A stretch of DNA of 25,954 bases, taken from NCBI GenBank assembly GCA_900765975.1, contig CAAFTS010000032.1, positions 1 through 25,954 of the forward strand, given 5' to 3'. Positions 6,862 through 13,507 of the stretch are shown piece by piece. Source of the DNA: Lachnospiraceae bacterium (lineage in GTDB: Bacteria; Bacillota; Clostridia; Lachnospirales; Lachnospiraceae). The notes beneath the pieces are model-generated. The model was not told the DNA's origin. It ran no database searches and saw only the letters and a program-made list of their open reading frames with translations. Both the position numbers and the translations under genes were made by a program. Numbering within the stretch: the first letter of the stretch is position 1; each line of letters starts with the position of its first letter.

Positions 6862-7320
6862 AAAAGTGGCAGTAGCAAGTGAGAGGGAAATCCTTTCACT
6901 TGCACCTTGACAACCTGATATACGAATCATTAAGTTTGATCCTCTTTGGGCGTAATAGCCGCTACATCAGCGGTATATTTTCTGAGAGCTGCCACTCACA
7001 TAACAGGCCAACCCATTTTTGCTGTATAGATGAGTTTGCGGTTTATCAGAAATATATCAGGCTGGAATACATCGGATGGCATCCGGTCATGGCATAACAA
7101 GGAGGAAAGCTCTCTTACAGCCATAGTCCGAGCGTGATAACAACCGTCGCAGGCCATGGGTAAGACCAAACGAAGTGGAGGTGAAATTCCTGAGAAGCAG
7201 GCCAGCCACCTGCGGCTTAATGATTACCCAAATCCCTGGGGTGTCGTGGACAAGTTAGGGATAAAACAGGCGCTAAATTGAAGGAGACTCTGTGATTTGC
7301 AGAGCCTCCTTCTTACATAA
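6862..7320 (+). other. Noncoding stretch rich in hairpins, possible structured RNA
   Basis: About 487 bp separate the sigma-like gene from mazF. Visible pairings include a 12-bp stem with one G-U (GCAAGTGAGAGG with CCTTTCACTTGC, 6873-6901), CCGCT/AGCGG at 6959-6973, GCAGG/CCTGC at 7197-7213, ATCCCT/AGGGAT at 7232-7262, and a near-terminal stem AAGGAGACTCTG with CAGAGCCTCCTT at 7281-7311. There is no T run after the first stems. The whole could be a regulatory RNA or a long leader for mazF. A 41-codon open frame overlaps its 3' part. Confidence 0.4.
7156..7281 (+). CDS. Possible small protein, 41 aa
   Basis: An open frame starts MGKTKRSGGEIPEKQ and ends KLGIKQALN, followed by TGA. It is basic, has no membrane segment and lacks a good ribosome binding site; an in-frame stop lies 15 bp upstream of the ATG. 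Its last 13 bases (GCGCTAAATTGAA with the stop) also occur at 6089-6101, just before another hairpin. It may be real, or it may be chance within a structured RNA. Confidence 0.3.
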   Translation: MGKTKRSGGEIPEKQASHLRLNDYPNPWGVVDKLGIKQALN

Positions 7321-7348
7321 TCAAATCTCAAAACATAGGAGGATGAAC

Positions 7349-7729
7349 ATGAAAGAAGATTGGATTTATAAGCGTGGGGATTTATATTATGCCAATTTGA
7401 ACCCTTATTTTGGATCAGAGCAAGGCGGCACCCGTCCTGTCCTGGTTCTTCAAAACAATGTGGGGAATTTTTTCTGCCCCACCTTGATCGTAGCTCCGCT
7501 CACCAGTAAATGGATTAAGAAAAAGGAGCAGCCCACACACTATGCACTGGAGAGCGTTCCAGAGCTTGGACTGAAATCTGTTGTTCTGCTGGAGCAAATT
7601 AAAACGATTGATAAAAGGCGTGTTTTATCGTACATTGGGCGCGTATCTCGCGAAGAAATGAGAGCGATTGATGATGCTCTGCAAGTTAGTTTAGATATTC
7701 ATATTCCGGAGGAAATGGAGGCTCCGTAA
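7349..7729 (+). CDS. PemK/MazF family toxin (mRNA interferase)
   Basis: 126 residues. AGGAGG at 7337-7342 fixes the start at the ATG at 7349 rather than 7343. The MazF fold is clear: RGDLYYANLNPYFGSEQGGT, then RPVLVLQNN, VAPLTSK, and the QIKTIDKRR segment. MazF toxins are endoribonucleases, usually neutralised by a MazE antitoxin encoded just upstream. No MazE-like frame is present upstream; the preceding 480 bp appear noncoding. The next gene encodes an excisionase-type HTH protein. It could be a stabilisation factor for the element with an unusual or RNA antitoxin, or a regulator used during transfer. Confidence 0.88.
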   Translation: MKEDWIYKRGDLYYANLNPYFGSEQGGTRPVLVLQNNVGNFFCPTLIVAPLTSKWIKKKEQPTHYALESVPELGLKSVVLLEQIKTIDKRRVLSYIGRVSREEMRAIDDALQVSLDIHIPEEMEAP

Positions 7730-7759
7730 GGCCACTTACCGGATAAAGGAGGCGTTTTT

Positions 7760-7987
7760 ATGTTTGAAGCAAGAATTGCGGAATTGAACCGCTTTAATGA
7801 ACAAAATCCTGTCAGCTATGACAAAAGAACCTATACGGTCGATGAGATTCAGGACATTCTGGGTATCAGTCGTCCCACAGCATATAATCTGGTAAAACAA
7901 GGTGTATTCCACAGCGTCAGAGTCGGCGGTCATATCCGCATTTCCAAAAAGAGCTTTGATGACTGGCTGGATCACGCAGATGAATGA
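7760..7987 (+). CDS. Excisionase-family helix-turn-helix protein
   Basis: 75 residues with AAAGGAGG upstream. Residues 23-70 form the MerR-like wing-helix of the excisionase/HTH_17 family (YTVDEIQDILGISRPTAYNL, then VGGHIRISKKSFDDWLD). Such proteins bend DNA at att sites to direct excision or regulate the integrase gene. It is followed by a terminator, then a second gene with two copies of the same fold, then the integrase. Confidence 0.85.
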   Translation: MFEARIAELNRFNEQNPVSYDKRTYTVDEIQDILGISRPTAYNLVKQGVFHSVRVGGHIRISKKSFDDWLDHADE

Positions 7988-7993
7988 TTTGTC

Positions 7994-8033
7994 AAGGATG
8001 CCGATCTCCAAATCGACATCCTTAACTTTTTTT
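7994..8033 (+). terminator. Rho-independent terminator
   Basis: AAGGATG-C-CGAT pairs with ATCG-A-CATCCTT (one C/A mismatch), followed by AAC and seven T residues. It closes the mazF-HTH unit. Confidence 0.8.
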
Positions 8034-8091
8034 CTGCTTTCTCTTACAATGAGGCCATAGCAAGAAAAACTTTATAGAGGAGGCAAAAGCC

Positions 8092-8529
8092 ATGCAAAAA
8101 CAAAGAGTAAAGACCAGTATGTCTGTACCAGAGATGGGCAAAATGCTTGGGCTTGGTAAAGTAGAATCCTACTGGTTGGTTAAAAAGAACTATTTCAAAA
8201 CAATTCAAGTGGCCGGACGAATGAGAGTTATGCTGGATAGCTTTGAAGATTGGTATGCCGGCCAGTTCCACTATAAAAAAGTGGATGGTACACCGCCCGG
8301 AGAGAAATGGAGGCATACTACGATGTCAGTTCCGGAAATGGCGGATCTTTTGGGGCTGAAATCTGGCACAGCTTATGACCTTGTTAAAAGGGGCTATTTT
8401 GAGACGATCTTGATTGATCGAAGAATTCGTATCATTACCAGCAGTTTTGAAGCCTGGTATCAAAAGCAAACTCATTATGTGAAAATCTCAGAAAGGAGCA
8501 ATGAAAATGGCATCTATCGTGAAGCGTAA
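8092..8529 (+). CDS. Tandem excisionase-fold DNA-binding protein
   Basis: 145 residues containing two copies of the HTH_17 fold. Copy 1 is about residues 8-58 (MSVPEMGKMLGLGKVESYWL, then RMRVMLDSFEDWYAGQFHY). Copy 2 is about residues 78-128 (MSVPEMADLLGLKSGTAYDL, then RRIRIITSSFEAWYQKQTHY). A duplicated excisionase domain suggests binding to paired sites at the attachment region. A GAGGAGG ribosome binding site precedes the ATG. The 3' end overlaps the integrase start by 23 bp in another frame, so the two are co-translated. Confidence 0.8.
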   Translation: MQKQRVKTSMSVPEMGKMLGLGKVESYWLVKKNYFKTIQVAGRMRVMLDSFEDWYAGQFHYKKVDGTPPGEKWRHTTMSVPEMADLLGLKSGTAYDLVKRGYFETILIDRRIRIITSSFEAWYQKQTHYVKISERSNENGIYREA

Positions 8530-9898
8530 AAGCAAATATTCTGTGGTGTATGATTACACAGATGAAAACGGAAAACGCAGACAGCGTTGGGAAACCTTCA
8601 GCACAAATGCAGAAGCAAAAAAACGAAAAAAGCAAATTGAGTATGAGCAGGACTCTGGAACCTTCTTTATTCCTACGGCAAAGACCCTGAACGATCTGCT
8701 CGATGAATATATGTCCATCTATGGTGTAAATACCTGGGCAATGTCAACATATGAAAGCCGCCGTGGTCTGGCGAGAAACTACATAACTCCTATTATCGGA
8801 GATATGTTACTATCCGACATCACTCCAAGGATGATGGATAAGTATTACCGCGATCTGCTCTCTGTGAAAACGGTAAGCGTCAACAACCGCAAACCCACAA
8901 GCGAATATCTGACCCCGCATACAGTAAGAGAAATTCACAAGCTACTTCGCAGTGCCTTTAATCAGGCGGTGCGTTGGGAACTAATCAGCCGTAACCCTGT
9001 CCTGAATGCGACACTTCCCAAAGAAGAACATAAAGAACGGGATATATGGACTGCCGAAACGCTGAGCAAGGCGATGGAAGTCTGTGATGATCCTATCCTC
9101 TCCCTTGCCTTAAATCTGGCGTTCTCCTGCTCTTTACGCATTGGCGAAATGCTGGGCCTTACCTGGGACTGCATTGATATTGCACCACAGAGCATAGAAA
9201 ATGGTTCAGCTTATATATTCGTCAACAAAGAGCTGCAACGGGTTACACGAGGTGCATTGGACGATTTGAGCGACAAAGGTGTTATTAAGAAGTTTCCACC
9301 TTGCATAGCCAGTACCCATACTGCTCTGGTCCTGAAAGAGCCTAAAACCAAAACCAGTATTCGCCGCGTGTACCTGCCGAAAACAGTTGCCTATATGCTG
9401 GTAGAGAGAAAAAAAGAAATCGACGAGCTGATGGAGCTGTTTGGAGACGAATACATCGACAATAACCTGGTCTTTTGCTCCAGCAATGGCCGTCCGATGG
9501 AAAGCCAGGTGATTAACCGTGCTTTCAATAAACTTATCAAAGAAAACGGACTGCCTCATGTTGTATTCCATTCTCTCCGCCACTCCAGCATCACCTACAA
9601 GCTGAAACTCAATGGCGGCGATATGAAATCCGTCCAGGGCGACTCTGGTCATGCTCAGGTAAAAATGGTTGCAGATGTCTATTCTCACATCATCGACGAG
9701 GATCGCTGCATAAACGCTCAGCGATTGGAGGAAGCATTTTACTCATCCAAGACTCCTGATCCTGTTGAAGATACAGAGCCTAAAACTGCGGATACTGCCG
9801 TCACTGAAAGTGATGAAAGTGATGCAGCGAAGATACTGGAACTGCTTAAAAATCCCGAAACTGCCGCACTGCTCAAGCAGCTGGCAAAAGCTTTATAA
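8507..9898 (+). CDS. int: Tyrosine recombinase / integrase of element 1
   Basis: 463 residues from the ATG at 8507 (AAAGGAG at 8492-8498; the ATG at 8501 is too close to it). The N-terminal arm-binding domain is followed by a core-binding SAM-like domain (about residues 55-165) and the catalytic domain. Catalytic residues are visible: R211 (SLRIGEMLGL), H355 and R358 (FHSLRHSS), H382 (GHAQV) and Y392 (VYSHI). It inserts and excises the element at its attachment site. The gene reads toward the tRNA-Arg 3' half 350 bp downstream, with arm-type repeats in between. Confidence 0.93.
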   Translation: MASIVKRKSKYSVVYDYTDENGKRRQRWETFSTNAEAKKRKKQIEYEQDSGTFFIPTAKTLNDLLDEYMSIYGVNTWAMSTYESRRGLARNYITPIIGDMLLSDITPRMMDKYYRDLLSVKTVSVNNRKPTSEYLTPHTVREIHKLLRSAFNQAVRWELISRNPVLNATLPKEEHKERDIWTAETLSKAMEVCDDPILSLALNLAFSCSLRIGEMLGLTWDCIDIAPQSIENGSAYIFVNKELQRVTRGALDDLSDKGVIKKFPPCIASTHTALVLKEPKTKTSIRRVYLPKTVAYMLVERKKEIDELMELFGDEYIDNNLVFCSSNGRPMESQVINRAFNKLIKENGLPHVVFHSLRHSSITYKLKLNGGDMKSVQGDSGHAQVKMVADVYSHIIDEDRCINAQRLEEAFYSSKTPDPVEDTEPKTADTAVTESDESDAAKILELLKNPETAALLKQLAKAL

Positions 9899-9912
9899 AG
9901 TCCCTCCCTTAG

Positions 9913-9945
9913 AAGAACGCCTCTCACTTTGTGAGAGGTTTTCTT
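9913..9945 (+). terminator. Terminator after integrase 1
   Basis: CCTCTCAC (9920-9927) and GTGAGAGG (9931-9938) form an 8-bp stem with a TTT loop; outer GAAGAA/TTCTTC can extend it. TTTT follows. Confidence 0.75.
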
Positions 9946-9985
9946 CGTTTGAACCACTTTGCACAGTTGACCAAACACTTTTTTT

Positions 9986-10160
9986 GTTAGCAAGGTTCTG
10001 AAAGCATTTTTGAGCGATGTTAGCAAATTCGCGATTTTGTTTGCAACTTCCTCTAATTTCTGCTAACAAATGTTTGCAAGTTCCTTTGGTAAAAATCGAA
10101 CCTCTGACTTACCGCCTTTCTTAGCAAAAGGCCAAATCTCGTTAGCAAATGTTAGCAAAC
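9986..10160. repeat. GTTAGCAA repeats, probable integrase arm-type sites
   Basis: GTTAGCAA occurs at 9986, 10019, 10141 and 10151 (the last two in tandem), with inverted TGCTAAC at 10061 and a partial TTAGCAAA at 10130. The related word TTTGCAA occurs near 10040 and 10073. Short directly repeated sites between an integrase gene and its att core are typical of arm-type binding sites. The rest of the 9899-10247 gap holds nothing else I can identify apart from terminators. Confidence 0.55.
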
Positions 10161-10201
10161 CAAGGTTTTTTGCAAAAAAGCCACAAAAGCCGCAGAAATA
10201 A

Positions 10202-10239
10202 GAAAAGCCGAAAACCCTGATAAATCAAAGGTTTTCGGC
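10202..10239 (-). terminator. Terminator downstream of the tRNA-Arg 3' half
   Basis: GCCGAAAACC (10207-10216) pairs perfectly with GGTTTTCGGC (10230-10239); read on the minus strand a T-rich tail follows. The same hairpin type lies behind the intact tRNA-Arg at 20538-20569. Confidence 0.8.
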
Positions 10240-10247
10240 GTGTTTGC

Positions 10248-10292
10248 TGGCGTCCCTGGCGGGATTCGAACCCACGGCCTTTCGCTTAGGAG
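10248..10292 (-). pseudogene. 3' half of split tRNA-Arg(CCT)
   Basis: Read on the minus strand this contains the anticodon loop CTCCTAA, stem GCGAA, variable region AGGCC, T arm GTGGG-TTCGAAT-CCCGC, acceptor strand CAGGGAC, discriminator G and an encoded CCA. The sequence on the 5' side (10293 onward) has no D arm or matching acceptor strand. The matching 5' half is at 20699-20737. Element 2 separates the two. Confidence 0.85.
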
Positions 10293-10294
10293 GC
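10283..10294. repeat. Left attachment core of element 2 (12-bp direct repeat)
   Basis: CGCTTAGGAGGC is identical to 20696-20707. It covers the anticodon loop and part of the stem of the split tRNA-Arg, a known insertion spot for tyrosine recombinases. Confidence 0.78.
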
Positions 10295-10376
10295 AAATCG
10301 AGGCTTCCGGGTTATCCGTTTTGTAACGGATTCGTGACGTTAGTGCCCGGTTTCTGTATTTTCTCCGTGACGATTA

Positions 10377-10594
10377 TAGAGACATCAAGCCGATTAAAAC
10401 TGGTTATCACGGCTTATACTTAAAAACGCAACTGTACAAATAGCTTGATGTCTCTACAAAATATCACTCACTAAACCACAATTTCGTTTATCGAAGTTGT
10501 GGTTTTCTTTTTACATGAAAAAAGCTTCTGTATAGGCAAATACACAGAAGCTCAGACCATGCTATGAAATACAATATACCACATTATAGCATGG
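10377..10594. repeat. Cluster of inverted repeats at the left end of element 2
   Basis: The gap 10295-10634 has no gene. It holds a 14-bp perfect inverted repeat TAGAGACATCAAGC (10377-10390) and its complement (10443-10456), the hairpin at 10474-10504, AGCTTCTGT/ACAGAAGCT (10523-10552) and CCATGCTAT/ATAGCATGG (10557-10594). The cluster may serve the end of the element, replication, or control of the downstream ATPase gene. Confidence 0.55.
10474..10512 (+). terminator. Terminator ahead of the RepA-like gene
   Basis: A 13-bp stem (AACCACAATTTCG with CGAAGTTGTGGTT, one G-U), a TTTAT loop and TTTTCTTTTT after it. It would stop transcripts entering from the left flank. Confidence 0.75.
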
Positions 10595-10634
10595 CGAATC
10601 TCAAAATACAATAGTACGCAAAGGAGTATTCGCA

Positions 10635-11690
10635 ATGAATGAATCGACTACAAATATGAGAACCGAAGAAGCGATAAAAGAAAAAATAAAGGAGAGCCGC
10701 TTTGAATCCATCAATGGAAAAGACTTGATGGAAATGGACTTGCCGCCGCTTCATTACACCATCAGTACCATTTTACCGCACGGTTTCTTTATCCTCGCCG
10801 GAGGTGCTAAAGTGGGTAAATCGTGGCTTGCCGAGCAGATATCCTACGCTGTTGCCAGTGGAGGGCAAATCTGGGGCTATCAAGCCATACAGTCCGAGGT
10901 CTTGTATCTCGGTCTGGAAGATACCGTAACACGCTTACAGAGCCGTTTTGAGATGCTTGAAGCCTATGAGGGTATGGAGAACATCCATTTCGTTTTAAAG
11001 GCAAACAGCATCACTTCCGGCGTTGAGGAAGATATCCGTGATTACTTAACGCAGCATCCCAATATCAAACTGGTGGTCATTGACACGCTCCAACATATCA
11101 GAGGGAATGAGTTTGTAAAAAACATCTATGCCGGGGACGTGGAGTTTACCAACATCCTGCGCCAGATAAGCATGGAGTTTGACCTTACCATCCTTGCGCT
11201 CACGCACACCAACAAAGGCAAGCACGATGATGATATCAGCAAGATTTCCGGCAGCGAGGGCATGGCAGGAGGAACAGACGGGAACTGGGTGCTGACAAAG
11301 AGCAAGCGCACCGACACCAGAGCCAATCTCACCATTTCCAACCGTGATACCGAAGCCTTTGAATTTGCCCTTGAATTTGACAAAGAATCCTGCCGTTGGA
11401 ACAAGCTCACCCGTGACGAATCTGTTGTCAATGAAAAGGAGCGGTTCTTACACGCTATCGTTAATTTCGTCAAAGCAGAGGAAGCACACCATTGGGAGGG
11501 GACGGCAACAGAGCTGCTGACAAACTTACAGGCACGAGAGCCGATTCTTGTTAGTTACAGTGCTGCTGTGTTCTCAAAGAGCTTGAAAGCAGCGCAAGAT
11601 TCGCTGAGAGAGATCTATGGGGTTTCTTATGTGAGCGCATTCCATAACAAGAAAAAATGGATAACCCTTGACTATATCGAAGTCAAGTAA
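10635..11690 (+). CDS. RepA-like AAA/RecA-fold ATPase
   Basis: 351 residues with AAAGGAG upstream. The P-loop AGGAKVGKS is at residues 55-63, a Walker B-like strand LVVIDTLQ is near residue 145, and THTNK is near residue 195. This is the RepA/AAA_25 type hexameric helicase-like ATPase found on plasmids and integrative mobilizable elements. The C-terminal part has a winged-helix feel (FSKSLKAAQDSLREIYGVSY). It likely supports replication of the excised circle or regulates the element. A dense inverted-repeat cluster starts at its stop codon and may be its target. Confidence 0.83.
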   Translation: MNESTTNMRTEEAIKEKIKESRFESINGKDLMEMDLPPLHYTISTILPHGFFILAGGAKVGKSWLAEQISYAVASGGQIWGYQAIQSEVLYLGLEDTVTRLQSRFEMLEAYEGMENIHFVLKANSITSGVEEDIRDYLTQHPNIKLVVIDTLQHIRGNEFVKNIYAGDVEFTNILRQISMEFDLTILALTHTNKGKHDDDISKISGSEGMAGGTDGNWVLTKSKRTDTRANLTISNRDTEAFEFALEFDKESCRWNKLTRDESVVNEKERFLHAIVNFVKAEEAHHWEGTATELLTNLQAREPILVSYSAAVFSKSLKAAQDSLREIYGVSYVSAFHNKKKWITLDYIEVK

Positions 11691-11834
11691 CTACGGGTAC
11701 TACGCCAGCACCGTTGTTTTTCATAGGACGATGAAGAAAAATTACCCGTAGTCGGATTTCTGAGGACAACGGCAAAATTCTACCGCTTATCCTAACGGAA
11801 ACAACGGCGCACCCGTAGTTGCCGTTGTCCTCAG
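11690..11834. repeat. Inverted-repeat cluster, candidate replication origin
   Basis: ACTACGGGTA (11690-11699) pairs with TACCCGTAGT (11743-11752), and ACCCGTAGT recurs at 11811. CTGAGGACAACGGCA (11760-11774) pairs perfectly with its complement at 11820-11834. The word ACAACGG or its complement occurs four times (11711, 11766, 11801, 11823). This repeated, paired layout directly behind a RepA-type ATPase gene suggests an origin or a regulatory RNA. Confidence 0.5.
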
Positions 11835-11870
11835 CTTAAATCAATCTATTTTATAAGCAAAGGAGACGAA

Positions 11871-12422
11871 ATGAGAGATTACAGTTCACAAAAAATTGAG
11901 ATTGAAACCATAAAACCAAGAACCATAACAGTGAATCTTTCCAATGCAGATGTGAAACGCCTTGCCGAAAAATCCGGCGAGGGTGGGTTGACAATTTCAG
12001 AGCTGTTGGAGAACTTCATCGGGGATTTGGTAGACGGAACATATTCCAACGGAAGTGATGAACGGATGTATGCGGAACAGTGGTATCAGCGTTGTTGGTT
12101 TGCCATGTTTTCGGATGATACATTTCTGAAATTTTTGCTGCTGTGGGGGGATTTGGACGATTATATTGATTTGATGGATGAACTTGAAAGCAATAAAAAA
12201 GAAATGGCGGAAATGACAGCCGATGCCGAAGAATACTCCGCTGAGGAACGGGACGAACTGCAAGAGTATATCAATGAGTTGCAGAAAGAAATTGATTATT
12301 ATTGGGGCAAATTTTTGGAGCGAAAACGTCAAAAAGAATCCTATGTTTTTGAAAAAGAAATCGAAAATATTATGGCGTGGAAATCGCAGCTTGATACAAT
12401 TCTCGACCCCGAAAATCCATAG
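11871..12422 (+). CDS. Hypothetical protein, coiled-coil, 183 aa
   Basis: An AAAGGAG ribosome binding site precedes the ATG. The N-terminal part (residues 15-55: TITVNLSNADVKRLAEKSGE, then TISELLENFIGDLVDG) looks like a small ribbon-helix-helix or AbrB-like dimerisation segment. Residues about 95-160 are strongly charged and helical, consistent with a coiled coil. I do not recognise a named family. It lies between the RepA-like gene and the oriT-like repeats, so a role in DNA processing or maintenance is plausible but unproven. Confidence 0.65.
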   Translation: MRDYSSQKIEIETIKPRTITVNLSNADVKRLAEKSGEGGLTISELLENFIGDLVDGTYSNGSDERMYAEQWYQRCWFAMFSDDTFLKFLLLWGDLDDYIDLMDELESNKKEMAEMTADAEEYSAEERDELQEYINELQKEIDYYWGKFLERKRQKESYVFEKEIENIMAWKSQLDTILDPENP

Positions 12423-12433
12423 CAACACATTAT

Positions 12434-12650
12434 TAGCAAGCAGGGGGAAAATGTACCCATTCCCTCATACTTGCATATAGCAAGCATGGGGAAATTGTAC
12501 CCACTCGTTGTCCATTATTCTCCCTATACTTGCAATAGCAAGCATAGGGGAAATGTACCCACTCGTGTCATTTTCCCACTTGTTAGCCGTTGCACTGGGG
12601 CAACGCCCCCTAATACCCCCACCTGTACCATTTTGCAAAACGGCAAAATG
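12434..12650. other. oriT-like repeat region
   Basis: The gap 12423-12744 holds three direct repeats of about 30 bp starting TAGCAAGCA at 12434, 12478 and 12536, each ending in GTACCCA-type sequence. ACTTGC/GCAAGC pairs form small hairpins at the starts of copies 2 and 3. A GGGGC-AAC-GCCCC hairpin (12597-12609) and CATTTTGC/GCAAAATG (12629-12650) follow. Repeats and hairpins directly ahead of a mobC gene are the usual layout of a transfer origin. The nick site is not identified. Confidence 0.6.
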
Positions 12651-12744
12651 ACTGTCCCACAGACGGCACAACAAAACTAAAACCACTGACGAACAATTTT
12701 GTAATTTCCTCACGGTGAGGAAGTTTTGAAAGGAGAAGTAATAA

Positions 12745-13155
12745 ATGGCTGAAAAAGATAGAGTTCGCACAGAGCAATTCCGTTTTACTTTGCTTCCAGA
12801 GGAAAATGCTATGCTCACAAAAAATGCTTTTGAGTACGGCTTATCGAAATCGGAATATTTAAGAAAACTGATTCTTGCAGAATCGTTGACGGGTAAGCAG
12901 TGGCACATGGATAGAGACCAGGCAAAGCAGTTGATTTACGAAGTGAACCGCATTGGAAACAATGTCAATCAAATTGCTTATAACACAAATGCTGTTCGAT
13001 TTTCTTCTAATAAGGATTGGGGAGAACTCCAAACAAAATATTTTGAGTTAATGACACTGTTTTGTCAGTTTGCGTTGCGAGAGAACGGAGAGGAAAAACT
13101 CTGGTATAAAAAGATTCTGGAACTGATGCCAAAGGACGATTCCTCAAGTGTATAA
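12745..13155 (+). CDS. mobC: MobC-like relaxosome accessory protein
   Basis: 136 residues, AAAGGAG upstream. The N-terminal ribbon-helix-helix (residues 10-50: TEQFRFTLLPEENAMLTKNA, then GLSKSEYLRKLIL) is followed by the MobC signature region (residues about 65-80: VNRIGNNVNQIAYNTN). MobC proteins bind oriT and help the relaxase open the DNA. A relaxase gene normally follows but is absent here; the next 350 bp contain only a broken small gene. Element 2 would need a relaxase in trans. Confidence 0.85.
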   Translation: MAEKDRVRTEQFRFTLLPEENAMLTKNAFEYGLSKSEYLRKLILAESLTGKQWHMDRDQAKQLIYEVNRIGNNVNQIAYNTNAVRFSSNKDWGELQTKYFELMTLFCQFALRENGEEKLWYKKILELMPKDDSSSV

Positions 13156-13351
13156 TAATCTCTGTTTTCTAACCATGGTAGAAAATACGCTTGTAAGATG
13201 ATGATGCTATATGATAAAATGAAACCAACAAATCGATATTTGAGATATCCCTCCTTTGTCCTTTTATGGAAAGTGTTAAAGGTCAAGAACGCACAGGTCA
13301 GAGGGCAAACGAGCATGAAGTTCGACAATAAGCGACACAGGAGGGTGAAAG
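13156..13351 (+). other. Gap where a relaxase gene would be expected
   Basis: An open frame at 13198-13386 lacks a clear ribosome binding site and shows no relaxase motif (no HxH or HUH pattern). I see no other feature. Together with the decayed small gene that follows, this fits deletion of the relaxase. Confidence 0.35.
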
Positions 13352-13477
13352 ATGAATGGTTTTTCGGTAATGGCAGAGAGCTATAAGAAGCTGATGTAAC
13401 AGGGTAAGATTGAAAAAGAGATACGCATATATGAGTTTTTGGCTACTTGCGACAGTGACGATTTGCACAGAGGATAA
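13352..13477 (+). pseudogene. Broken small mobile-element gene
   Basis: AGGAGGGTGAAAG precedes an ATG. The frame reads MNGFSVMAESYKKLM, a TAA stop at 13397, then continues in frame QGKIEKEIRIYEFLATCDSD and stops at 13475. The two parts read as one small protein of a type I have seen on Clostridia conjugative elements, interrupted by a stop and truncated. The assignment is from memory and moderate. Confidence 0.5.
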
Positions 13478-13507
13478 AGTAACATTTAATTATTAGAGGG
13501 GGATATT

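Larger units (their letters stand above)
1..10294. mobile_element. Integrated element 1, right part (left end outside window)
   Basis: The gene content is typical of the right end of a Clostridia integrative element: an ImmR/ImmA pair, sigma-like regulators, a MazF toxin, excisionase-type proteins and a tyrosine integrase read toward a tRNA end. The right boundary is placed at the 12-bp core CGCTTAGGAGGC (10283-10294) that overlaps a tRNA-Arg 3' half. No conjugation genes are visible, so whether it is an ICE, an IME or a phage remnant cannot be decided here. The left boundary is not in the window. Confidence 0.6.

Noticed and set aside
6879..7097. Open frame of 72 codons after the sigma-like gene
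   Set aside because: It has no ribosome binding site, overlaps the strongest hairpins of the interval, and its product is unlike any family I know.
12434..12565. Possible CRISPR array from three repeats of about 30 bp
   Set aside because: The spacing is unequal (about 13 and 28 bp), the repeats diverge, and no cas genes are present. The mobC context fits oriT better.
13198..13386. Open frame of 62 codons before the broken small gene
   Set aside because: It lacks a ribosome binding site and a recognisable motif; it may include relaxase debris but that cannot be shown.
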